Source: Phocaeicola_A sp964580305 (GTDB lineage: Bacteria > Bacteroidota > Bacteroidia > Bacteroidales > Bacteroidaceae). From it: a stretch of DNA of 8,421 nucleotides. Below the pieces are notes generated by a model. The model did no database searches, was not told the origin of the DNA, and saw only the letters and a program-made list of their open reading frames with translations. The stretch covers positions 1 to 8,421 of the forward strand of contig CAZOKL010000087.1 in the NCBI GenBank assembly GCA_964580305.1. The letters are read 5' to 3'. Position numbers and translations under genes: made by a program. Below are positions 1 to 6,625 of the stretch, one piece after another. The number at the start of each line of letters is the position of its first letter. Positions within the stretch are counted from its first letter, which is position 1.

Positions 1-84
1 GTCCGCTGCATGCGTGACAGTGTCGGGCGGAGACGCGTCTGCCGTTTGCGAAACGACCTCGGAGAGAACGGAAAACACTCCCAT
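1..84 (-). CDS. Possible 5' end of a hypothetical gene, cut by window edge
   Basis: On the minus strand an ATG at 84-82 opens a frame with no stop up to the window edge (28 codons, beginning MGVFSVLSEVVSQTADAS). Its composition, with mixed hydrophobic and acidic residues and no arginine excess, looks more protein-like than the other frames here. The frame is also open upstream, with a GTG at 114-112 as an alternative start. A second open frame on the same strand starts at 136 but is arginine-rich and looks like a shadow. It lies in the same direction as the operon at 362-5394, about 280 bp after its last gene. I recognise no family. The coding status is weak because the fragment is very short. 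Confidence 0.22.
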   Translation of the reverse strand, partial: MGVFSVLSEVVSQTADASPPDTVTHAAD

Positions 85-168
85 GAAGACCGTCCGGCAT
101 CGTGAAAGTTTCACCTCTTGTGTGTTTATTATCCATGAATTCCAGTCATTTAAGTGCGCGTATGCAAG

Positions 169-352
169 ACTGTCGGAAGTCATTGGAAGGCACTCCCTGA
201 AGTTGCTGCCAAAGACTCTAGGGAGTTGTTGCTCATGCCTCCCTAGAGTTCCGTGTGGTAACTCCCTAGAGTCATGGGTGGAGACTCCCGGGAGTCTTGA
301 CCACCAACTCCCGGGAGTGACGAGCGGTGACTTCCGGGTGTTTCTCTAGAGG
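169..352. repeat. Array of eight 23-bp units: 12-bp palindromic core plus 11-bp unique spacer
   Basis: Cores begin at 169, 192, 215, 238, 261, 284, 307 and 330, exactly 23 bp apart each time. The two best cores (284 and 307) are the perfect palindrome ACTCCCGGGAGT. Cores 215 (ACTCTAGGGAGT) and 261 (ACTCCCTAGAGT) are exact reverse complements of each other, and 238 differs from 261 only at its first base. The outer cores are degenerate: 169 ACTGTCGGAAGT, 192 ACTCCCTGAAGT and 330 ACTTCCGGGTGT. The 11-bp spacers are unrelated to one another. The array fills most of the gap between the end of the AmpG-like gene (362) and a possible next gene on the same strand, so it may be transcribed. No T-run follows it on the minus strand, so it is not a standard intrinsic terminator. 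Positions 85-168 show nothing recognisable. The period is too short for a CRISPR. A row of protein-binding sites or an RNA-folding element are both possible. I do not recognise a named family. Confidence 0.85.
214..273. repeat. 14-bp perfect inverted repeat within the palindrome array
   Basis: Positions 214-227 (GACTCTAGGGAGTT) are the exact reverse complement of 260-273 (AACTCCCTAGAGTC). The loop between them contains core 238-249, which can itself pair with 215-226 over 11 of 12 positions with an 11-nt loop. Two mutually exclusive hairpins are therefore possible in RNA. The neighbouring cores 284-295 and 307-318 can form another 12-bp stem with an 11-nt loop. Confidence 0.7.
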
Positions 353-361
353 GTATAAGTA

Positions 362-1633
362 TCAGCCTTTTTTACCAAATGAGGAGTCGATGCGGAGCAG
401 TGCCGCAACTGCAAAGGTCACAAGACAGCAAGCCATCACCCAGAGGAAGAAGATGCGGTAGCCCATCCACTCCTGGAGAGCGCCGGCGGCCATCCCGGGA
501 AGCATCATCCCCAGCGCCATGAAGGCGGTGCAGATGGCATAGTGGGCCGTTTGGTGCGTGCCCCGGGAATAGTAGATGAGGAAGAGCATGTAGGCCGTGA
601 AGCCGAATCCGTAGCCCAACTGCTCGACAAAGATGCACGAGCTGATGACCCACAGCGAGGAGGGCTGCGCATAGCTCAGGTAGACGTAGACCACGTCGGG
701 CAGGGAGATGGCCCACACCATGGGCCAGAGCCAGCGCCGCAGACCGTGGCGAGCCGCCGCCAGTCCGCCCACGATGCCGCCAAGGGTGAGTCCCACGATG
801 CCCACCGTGCCCTGCACGAATCCCACGTCTTCGGTGTCAAGCCCCAGGCCGCCGGCCCCGACGGGGTCAATGAGGAAGAGGTTTGCCATCTTTGCCAGCT
901 GTGCCTCCGGCAGGCGGTAGAGCAGCATGAAGAGGACTGCCGCCAGGGCACCTTCTTTTCGGAAGAACGAGGTGAACGTGGAGAGGAAGTCGCGGAGAAT
1001 GTCGACCATGCGGCTTCCGCTTGCCGCTGCCCGGTCGGCCGACGGGCGGGGCAGGCGCGCGGCGTGATAGGCAAAGAAGAGGATGAAAAGCCCCGCCAGC
1101 AGGGCGAAGGTGAGCGTCCAGGCGCGGGGGATGCTGCCCGTGACGTGCTCCAGGCGGCCTGCCAGCATGATGAGCAGCCCCTGCCCGGCGATGGTGGCGA
1201 TGCGATAGAAGGTGCTGCGGATGCCGACATACATTGACTGCTCGTGCGACGTCAGGGCGAGCATGTAGAAGCCGTCGGCGGCAATGTCGTGCGTGGCCGA
1301 GCTGAAGGCCATCAGCCAGAAGAAGGCGAGCGTCCACTGCAGGGCGTGGTGCACGGGGATGGTAAATGCCACCCCCGCCAGCGCCGCCCCCACGACGAGT
1401 TCCATCGTGACAACCCACCAGCGCTTCGTGCGCAGCAGGTCGACGATGGGGCTCCAAAAGGGTTTGATGACCCAGGGAAGATAGAGCCACGAGGTGTAGA
1501 GGGCTATGTCGGTGTTTGACACGCCGAGCCGTTTATACATCACGACAGATATGGTCATCACCGCCACATAGGGCAGTGCCTCGGCAAAGTAGAGTGTGGG
1601 AATCCATGCCCACGGGTTTCGGGATGTCTTCAT
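362..1633 (-). CDS. AmpG-like MFS permease (probable anhydro-muropeptide importer)
   Basis: This 423-residue protein is predicted to be an inner-membrane transporter of the major facilitator superfamily with about 12 membrane segments. They form two bundles (about residues 12-190 and 228-413) joined by a basic, polar loop (about 191-225). AmpG-type landmarks are visible. The loop after TM2 reads LPWVIKPFWSPIVD (52-65), like the KflwaPlvD motif of AmpG. SSATHDIAADGFY (111-123) matches the AmpG sATqDiavD motif. A glycine-rich YGFGFTAYMLF stretch (341-351) fits the AmpG C-terminal half. Known AmpG proteins import GlcNAc-anhydroMurNAc peptides for peptidoglycan recycling. The gene starts 3 bp after the SpoIID-type gene stops, so the two are surely co-transcribed, and this pairing supports a murein-related substrate. 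The substrate itself is inferred, since AmpG-like permeases of other specificity exist. The gene ends at TGA 364-362, just before the palindrome array. Confidence 0.85.
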   Translation of the reverse strand: MKTSRNPWAWIPTLYFAEALPYVAVMTISVVMYKRLGVSNTDIALYTSWLYLPWVIKPFWSPIVDLLRTKRWWVVTMELVVGAALAGVAFTIPVHHALQWTLAFFWLMAFSSATHDIAADGFYMLALTSHEQSMYVGIRSTFYRIATIAGQGLLIMLAGRLEHVTGSIPRAWTLTFALLAGLFILFFAYHAARLPRPSADRAAASGSRMVDILRDFLSTFTSFFRKEGALAAVLFMLLYRLPEAQLAKMANLFLIDPVGAGGLGLDTEDVGFVQGTVGIVGLTLGGIVGGLAAARHGLRRWLWPMVWAISLPDVVYVYLSYAQPSSLWVISSCIFVEQLGYGFGFTAYMLFLIYYSRGTHQTAHYAICTAFMALGMMLPGMAAGALQEWMGYRIFFLWVMACCLVTFAVAALLRIDSSFGKKG

Positions 1634-1636
1634 GTG

Positions 1637-2950
1637 TCAGTATAGCTTTGAGAGGGTGGTGTTTCGGTAATAGTGCATGAGGATGTCGCGGTAAGTGTAT
1701 CCCCGCGCCCCCATGACGGCGGCGCCAATCTGGCACAGCCCCACGCCGTGCCCCCAGCCCGCTCCCCGCAGGGTGAACTCACGCGGGGGTGTGCCCTCGC
1801 CCCGCTCCACCACGAAGGCCGAGCTGAAGAGGTGCGTGTCAGAGAGTGCCCGGCGGATTTCCAACTCTTTCCCCACCGTCAGGCTGCACCGCTCACCCAC
1901 GATGCGCAGGCGGACGATGCGCCCCGATGCCCCGCGCTCCAGGGGGATGAGGTCGGCGATGTGCCCGAAGTCTCTGCCCGTGCGCCGGTGGAGGAGGCGG
2001 GTAAGCTCCGCCTGTGTGTAGTGCACCGTCCAGCGATAGAAGTCGGGCGTCGTCTCCCGGTCATAGTCGTTGAGAATCTGTGAGAGGATGGCCGCATCGT
2101 CCGTGTGGCAGAACGCCTCGGGGGCGGATGTCACCCAGCGCCGCACCTCGTCTTCGCGGGTGAGGTCGGGCATGACGTTTGGTGGCAGACAGTCGCGCAC
2201 GGGTTGCAGATAGTCCGGGTCGCGGTTGTCCCAGCAGGCCGCGAAGCGTTCGCTCACTCCCCCGCAACACTTTGAGAACCGCGCGTCGCACACGTGGCCG
2301 TGGCGGTCGGTGAGCACCTGCCCGGAAGTGTCGCTGACGGCCTGCGCCACGGCCGGTCGGGCGGCACGGGTGATGCCCTGGTAGCGCTGGCAGTGGTCGT
2401 CGGCACAGACGTCAAAGAGGGCGTGGTCTTCACGGTCGTGCCAGCAGATGTGTTCGTGGGCAGTCTCACTGAAGGCCGTGCCGCCGGCTTCCCGCTGCGG
2501 GTGGCGGCACCTCTCCATCTGGGCCAGCAGCCAACTGCGCGAGATGACGGCGTGCGCTTTGAGAAATTCCGGGGCGGAGGTGGCGCGCATCTCTGAGGAG
2601 ATGACGCTCGTGAGATAGCTCTCCACGTCGGTCTCGTTGATGGCCGTCAGTCCCGCCCCGTCGGCCAGGAAGGTCAGCGCACCGCGGAAGGTCTGGCTCT
2701 CCTCCCGCTGCCAGTGAAACGCCTGCCCGATGGTGACGCGCTCCAGGGTGAAGGTGGCCGCCTCGTCGGCAGGTGTGAGGGTGAGTCGGGTGCAAGTCTC
2801 TCCGTCGCAGGTCAGTGCGCCTGCGGCAAATGCAGCCTCGTGGCGCCCGCTGAGGGTGCGGCCCGAGTCTGTGCGGAACGTGCCGTGGAGGGTGAAGCCG
2901 ATGTGCGGGGCATGCTCGATGATGCCCACGCGGACGACGGGTGCTTTCAT
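1637..2950 (-). CDS. SpoIID/LytB domain protein (predicted peptidoglycan lytic transglycosylase)
   Basis: This 437-residue protein carries the SpoIID family signatures. INETDVESYLTSVISSEM (104-121) corresponds to the family's INE-xxLExYLxGVvxsEM motif, and E120 is the expected catalytic glutamate. LKAHAVISRSW (130-140) matches LKAqAVaaRty. A His/Cys cluster (H176, C182, H186, C187) resembles the family's zinc site. CDARFSKCCGG (221-231) and the C-terminal GAGWGHGVGLCQIGA (396-410) with ILMHYYRNT (423-431) complete the fold. SpoIID enzymes cleave denuded glycan strands to anhydro-muramyl products. I chose the ATG at 2950 because it overlaps the upstream stop as ATGA, the usual arrangement for translational coupling. 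A start 27 bp upstream would place nine residues inside the previous gene. The N-terminus (MKAPVVRVGI) has no signal peptide or membrane segment, which is unusual for an enzyme expected to act on the wall. It may work on imported glycans in the cytoplasm. Confidence 0.88.
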   Translation of the reverse strand: MKAPVVRVGIIEHAPHIGFTLHGTFRTDSGRTLSGRHEAAFAAGALTCDGETCTRLTLTPADEAATFTLERVTIGQAFHWQREESQTFRGALTFLADGAGLTAINETDVESYLTSVISSEMRATSAPEFLKAHAVISRSWLLAQMERCRHPQREAGGTAFSETAHEHICWHDREDHALFDVCADDHCQRYQGITRAARPAVAQAVSDTSGQVLTDRHGHVCDARFSKCCGGVSERFAACWDNRDPDYLQPVRDCLPPNVMPDLTREDEVRRWVTSAPEAFCHTDDAAILSQILNDYDRETTPDFYRWTVHYTQAELTRLLHRRTGRDFGHIADLIPLERGASGRIVRLRIVGERCSLTVGKELEIRRALSDTHLFSSAFVVERGEGTPPREFTLRGAGWGHGVGLCQIGAAVMGARGYTYRDILMHYYRNTTLSKLY

Positions 2951-5394
2951 AGGCCTGCCTTTATGCGTTCCACCCATGTCTGCATCTCGTCTTCACCGAT
3001 GCCCACTTCGCGCAGGATGCCGGCTGCCTCGTCGGGGGTGAGGCCGTCAAAGTCTTCACGGCGGGGCGTGATGAGGAGTCCGCCCATGTCCAGTGCGCCC
3101 GGGCTGACGGTGCGTGTGCCGCCGGTGCCGTCGCCATAGCATGCCGGGCGGTGTTTCCCTCGCGGCAGGACGACGAGCGCCGTGCGTCTCTTTTCGCTTT
3201 CATGCCAAGCCAGGAGGTTCATGCCCGGCTCGTCATCGTCAGCCTGTCCGGGGAGCATGCCGAGCCAGGTGTCGCATGCCGCGACGGCCCGTGTGCGGTC
3301 GGCTTCTTCGCCGTCGCCAAGGAAGGCGACGAACCCGGGACAGAAATATCCCTCCAGTCTGTGCAGGGAGAGGATGTTATTATATAAGGTATGGAACGGA
3401 TGCGGAGACACCCATCTGTCCAGATGAATCTCCAGTGGGACGTGGCCGCGGCTTCCCGCCTGGAAGTGCATGTGGTCTGGTGCAGAAGCCCCGCTGTGCG
3501 GCCCGTTGTAAAAGAGCAGATAGCCGGCGAGGCTGCGCGCCATGCCCAGCATGTCGGCCAGACGGCCTCCGATGCGTTGCGGGCAGTGTTCGCGGTGTGC
3601 CAGTGTGAAGTGCTCCGGCAGGATGGGGTAGGGGTTGACCAGGAGTTCATACGTGTTGAAGCAGGGCAGGTGTGTCTGCGTCTCCGGGCGGTTGGCCGCA
3701 CAGAGAAAGCAGGAACGTGCTGCTACGGTCGCGCTGTCCATCCTCGCCCCCGTCGAGCGGATGCGGCCCGGATTGTGCTGGAGGGTGAGCCCGTTGCCCA
3801 AGGGACGTTGCTCTGCGTCTTTTAGTGCGACATATCGGCGGCGGGTCTCGTCCCAGCAGGCCAGCTGCCGGTGCAGGTAGGCCGATGCCTCCGGGGAGTC
3901 GGGAGTGTGTCCCCACGTGTCGCGGTTGTGCCGGATGCGTGCTTCCAGTTCGATGGTGCGCAGGAGGTCTTTGTAGCGGTTGTTCGCATTGACCCGCTCG
4001 ATGCTCAGGGCGGCGTCGGAGTTGCCTTCCCAGCGCCGGCACAGATAGACCACGTCATAGACGCGGCCGATGCGGTAACGTCGCGACAGGGCAAGTCCTG
4101 CCGCATAGTCTTCGCCATAGCTGGTGTTGGGCAGCAGCATTTCCCGCAGCAGCGGGGTGTAAAAGGCGCGAGGCGCTCCCAGTCCGTTTATGCGGAGGGC
4201 GTTGTTGCGTCCGTTGTCCGGCGTCCACTCCCTGTGGTCGATGATGCCAGGTGGAAGCGTATGCAGGTCGAAGTCTGTCATGCGATAGGTGCCGACAACC
4301 ATCGCACAGCGCTGGCTGTGAAAAGCGTCAATCATAGTCTGCAAGGTGCCGGTCGAGCTGTAGAGGTCGTCACTGTCAAGCTGCACGGCAAACCGTCCAC
4401 AGGTCGGGTGCATGATGCCCATGTTCCAGCATCCGCCAATGCCGAGGTCGTCACGCTCAGGACGGATGTGGATGAGGCGCTTGTCCGTGTCTGCCAGCCG
4501 GGCAATTATCTCCGAGGTGCCGTCGGTCGAGTGGTTGTCGATGACGATGACATTGAATGGGAATGTCGTCTGTTGTGCCAGAGCCGAGCGGATGGCGTCG
4601 CCGATGGTGCGCGCCCTGTCACGCACGGGGATGATGACCGAAGCCTCCGTGTCGAAGGGTGCGATGTCGAGGTCGATGTCGGCAAAATCGTTCGGATAGA
4701 AGTAGGCACCAATGGACTTGAGATGTGCCGTGCACACACGCTCCATTTCGAGCTGCACATCCCGGTTACGGGGGTTGACATAGTCGAATTGCCGCTCACC
4801 GGACAGGCGGGTGTCGGTCTCCTGCTCTGCATAGAGATATTCGTTCAGGTGTATTATTCGTTCTGTGCCTTGTGCTGCGAGCCACAGCCGGAAGTGATAG
4901 AGAGCTGCTGCCTGATAGTCCGGCATGTCGTCGAGGCAGCGTCGCAGGTCTTCGCCCCGCACGAGCCAGAGAGCACCGAAGTCGAAGTCGTCGCGCAGGC
5001 TTCCCCGCTGATAGTCAATGAGCGGATGGCAGATGCGTGTGCCGTCAGCACGGAGGTCATAGTGGTCGGCATAGATGAGTCCGGCTCCTGTCGCTCGGGC
5101 CACCTGCACCATGCGTTCCACGGCGTGATATCCCAGTCGCAGGGAGGTCGGCTTGGTGCAGAGCAGCAGATAGTCGGCTTCGTCAGACGCTTGTGCGATG
5201 GTTCGGAGTCCTTGGGTCGAGGCGGGAGTAGTCGTTGTCAAGTAGGCACATCCTGCGGGAGTAACTTCTGCAGGCAGTTCGTGCACGAGAAGATGAAGCC
5301 GGCATGAGACTGCTCCGCCCTGCAACTCCTGCAGGATGTCAGCCGCAGCCTCACCGTCGGTGTATGGAAAGAAACAGCATACTGTAGGTTTCAT
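2947..5394 (-). CDS. Multidomain protein: GT-like N-terminus, GT2 glycosyltransferase, C-terminal DUF4922 (HIT/GalT-like)
   Basis: This is an 815-residue soluble protein with three parts. Residues 1-245 resemble a degenerate GT-A domain (LIYADHYD at 106-113, then HPLIDYQRGSLRDDFDFG at 123-140) without a clear catalytic set. Residues 251-460 are a family 2 glycosyltransferase: ASVIIPVRDR (251-260), VIVIDNHSTDGT (282-293), the metal/nucleotide-sugar motif DSDD (340-343) and GEDY (427-430). Residues 530-815 match DUF4922. They contain CFLC (562-565), like the zinc CxxC of GalT proteins, and HMHFQ (641-645), the HxHxQ catalytic signature of GalT/Ap4A-phosphorylase-type nucleotidyl transferases. 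The ATG at 5394 begins a typical MKPTVCCFFPYTDG N-terminus. An upstream ATG at 5484 would add 30 residues that look non-coding and lie beside a promoter motif. It is the first gene of the operon and overlaps the next by 4 bp. It may make or salvage a nucleotide sugar and transfer it, but donor, acceptor and product are unknown. Confidence 0.87.
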   Translation of the reverse strand: MKPTVCCFFPYTDGEAAADILQELQGGAVSCRLHLLVHELPAEVTPAGCAYLTTTTPASTQGLRTIAQASDEADYLLLCTKPTSLRLGYHAVERMVQVARATGAGLIYADHYDLRADGTRICHPLIDYQRGSLRDDFDFGALWLVRGEDLRRCLDDMPDYQAAALYHFRLWLAAQGTERIIHLNEYLYAEQETDTRLSGERQFDYVNPRNRDVQLEMERVCTAHLKSIGAYFYPNDFADIDLDIAPFDTEASVIIPVRDRARTIGDAIRSALAQQTTFPFNVIVIDNHSTDGTSEIIARLADTDKRLIHIRPERDDLGIGGCWNMGIMHPTCGRFAVQLDSDDLYSSTGTLQTMIDAFHSQRCAMVVGTYRMTDFDLHTLPPGIIDHREWTPDNGRNNALRINGLGAPRAFYTPLLREMLLPNTSYGEDYAAGLALSRRYRIGRVYDVVYLCRRWEGNSDAALSIERVNANNRYKDLLRTIELEARIRHNRDTWGHTPDSPEASAYLHRQLACWDETRRRYVALKDAEQRPLGNGLTLQHNPGRIRSTGARMDSATVAARSCFLCAANRPETQTHLPCFNTYELLVNPYPILPEHFTLAHREHCPQRIGGRLADMLGMARSLAGYLLFYNGPHSGASAPDHMHFQAGSRGHVPLEIHLDRWVSPHPFHTLYNNILSLHRLEGYFCPGFVAFLGDGEEADRTRAVAACDTWLGMLPGQADDDEPGMNLLAWHESEKRRTALVVLPRGKHRPACYGDGTGGTRTVSPGALDMGGLLITPRREDFDGLTPDEAAGILREVGIGEDEMQTWVERIKAGL

Positions 5395-5481
5395 GAGGCT
5401 TATGTTTAGGGCGGGCCTCCGGGTGGTGCATGCGTGTCGCCAGCCATAGACCCGATGCGTTATTTTCGTTATAAAGTGACG

Positions 5482-5489
5482 CAAATATA
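5482..5489 (-). promoter_or_regulatory. Putative Bacteroidales -7 element for the minus-strand operon
   Basis: Read on the minus strand, the sequence is TATATTTG, matching the TAnnTTTG consensus of the Bacteroidales primary sigma factor. It would start transcription near 5475 and leave a leader of about 80 nt before the ATG at 5394. I see no good -33 TTTG element, so support is moderate. Confidence 0.5.
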
Positions 5490-5512
5490 GAGATTATCGT
5501 CGTTTTTTCTGT

Positions 5513-5520
5513 TACCTTTG
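5513..5520 (+). promoter_or_regulatory. Putative Bacteroidales -7 element for rlmN-pdxA
   Basis: TACCTTTG matches the TAnnTTTG consensus. Transcription would begin about 5526-5530, giving a leader of roughly 25 nt before the rlmN ATG at 5552. It sits 23 bp from the opposite-facing element at 5482-5489, so the two promoters are back to back. A T-tract lies just upstream (5503-5508), but there is no clear -33 TTTG. Confidence 0.55.
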
Positions 5521-5551
5521 TCCCGATAATTGATAGACTATATTCAAAGTA

Positions 5552-6607
5552 ATGGAGAACATTAGACGACCGCTTTTGGGAATGACCCTGAAAGAATTGC
5601 AAGAGGTGGTGACTGAGTTGGGGATGCCGAAGTTTGCAGGTAAGCAGATAGCCGCGTGGCTCTATGACAAGAAAGTCAGGTCTATTGACGAAATGACAAA
5701 CTTATCTCTAAAACATCGTCTCCTGCTTAACGAACGTTATGAAGTAGGCGCTTCCGCCCCAGTGGAGGCAATGCGTTCTTCCGACGGTACGGTGAAGTAT
5801 CTGTTTCGCACACAGGAGGGAAATTATGTGGAAGCCGTGTATATCCCCGAGGCCGAACGTGCCACGTTGTGTGTCTCTTCTCAAGTAGGTTGCAAAATGA
5901 ATTGTCTCTTCTGCATGACTGGCAAACAAGGCTTCACGGCCAATCTCACAGCAGGTCAAATCCTGAATCAAATATATTCTCTCCCTGAACGTGACACATT
6001 GACCAATGTGGTATTTATGGGCATGGGTGAGCCGATGGACAATCTGGACAATGTGCTTCGGGCACTCGAAATCCTCACGGCTGATTATGGCTATGCCTGG
6101 AGTCCCAAACGTATCACGGTGTCGACCGTCGGTCTGCGTAAGGGGTTGCGACGTTTCGTGGAAGAGAGTGACTGTCATCTGGCCATCAGCCTCCACTCTC
6201 CTTTACCGGAACAACGTGAGAACCTGATTCCTGCCGAGAAGGCTTACTCCATTACGGAGATGGTCGACATGCTTCATGACTATGATTTCAGCAAACAGCG
6301 TCGTCTTTCTTTTGAGTATATTATGTTCAAGGGAGTGAATGACTCGTCTCTTTATGCCAAAGAGATGGTGCATTTGCTGCGTGGACTCGACTGCCGGGTT
6401 AATCTCATTCGCTTTCATGCCATCCCGGAAGTTGAGCTTGAAGGTAGTGGCATGGAGCGCATGATAGCTTTTCGTGACTATCTGACGCAGCATGGTTTTT
6501 ATACAACCATACGGGCCTCGCGCGGAGAGGACATCTTTGCAGCTTGCGGCATGCTTTCCACGGCTCGTCAGCAGCACATTGACATCAGCAAGAAACATCA
6601 ACGTTAA
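5552..6607 (+). CDS. rlmN: 23S rRNA (adenine-2503-C2)/tRNA (adenine-37-C2) methyltransferase RlmN
   Basis: This 351-residue radical-SAM enzyme methylates C2 of A2503 in 23S rRNA and, in studied species, A37 of some tRNAs, which affects decoding accuracy. The [4Fe-4S] cysteines are C114, C118 and C121 (GCKMNCLFCMTG). The two mechanistic cysteines are also present: C107, seven residues before the cluster as in E. coli RlmN, and C332 in the C-terminal RASRGEDIFAACG (321-333). The SAM-binding GMGEPMDN (157-164), STVGL (191-195) and AISLHSP (211-217) complete the family pattern. Length is normal and all key residues are intact, so it should be active. The ATG at 5552 gives the usual N-terminus, and no Shine-Dalgarno is seen, as is usual in this phylum. 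pdxA follows after 18 bp and is probably co-transcribed. Base composition is lower in GC than the divergent operon. Confidence 0.97.
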   Translation: MENIRRPLLGMTLKELQEVVTELGMPKFAGKQIAAWLYDKKVRSIDEMTNLSLKHRLLLNERYEVGASAPVEAMRSSDGTVKYLFRTQEGNYVEAVYIPEAERATLCVSSQVGCKMNCLFCMTGKQGFTANLTAGQILNQIYSLPERDTLTNVVFMGMGEPMDNLDNVLRALEILTADYGYAWSPKRITVSTVGLRKGLRRFVEESDCHLAISLHSPLPEQRENLIPAEKAYSITEMVDMLHDYDFSKQRRLSFEYIMFKGVNDSSLYAKEMVHLLRGLDCRVNLIRFHAIPEVELEGSGMERMIAFRDYLTQHGFYTTIRASRGEDIFAACGMLSTARQQHIDISKKHQR

Positions 6608-6625
6608 CTCATTATATACACGAAT

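Noticed and set aside
14..349. Open plus-strand frame of 111 codons
   Set aside because: It runs straight through the palindrome array, has no recognisable domain, and starts only at a GTG near the window edge.
169..352. CRISPR array
   Set aside because: Repeats of 12 bp and spacers of 11 bp are far below CRISPR sizes, the repeats are full palindromes with varied cores, and no cas genes are visible.
169..352. Simple intrinsic terminator for the AmpG-like gene
   Set aside because: Strong hairpins are possible, but no T-run follows them on the minus strand, and eight evenly spaced units are more than a terminator needs.
2951..2977. Upstream ATG (2977) for the SpoIID-type gene
   Set aside because: It would add nine residues lying inside the upstream gene; the ATG at 2950 gives the typical ATGA overlap and a family-like N-terminus.
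3871..5307. Long open plus-strand frame (478 codons) antisense to the glycosyltransferase gene
   Set aside because: It lies wholly inside a well-supported gene in GC-rich DNA, where antisense frames stay open by codon bias, and it shows no known motif.
5395..5484. Upstream ATG (5484) for the glycosyltransferase/DUF4922 gene
   Set aside because: The added 30 residues are basic and unlike the family, and this start would fall inside the TATATTTG promoter element.
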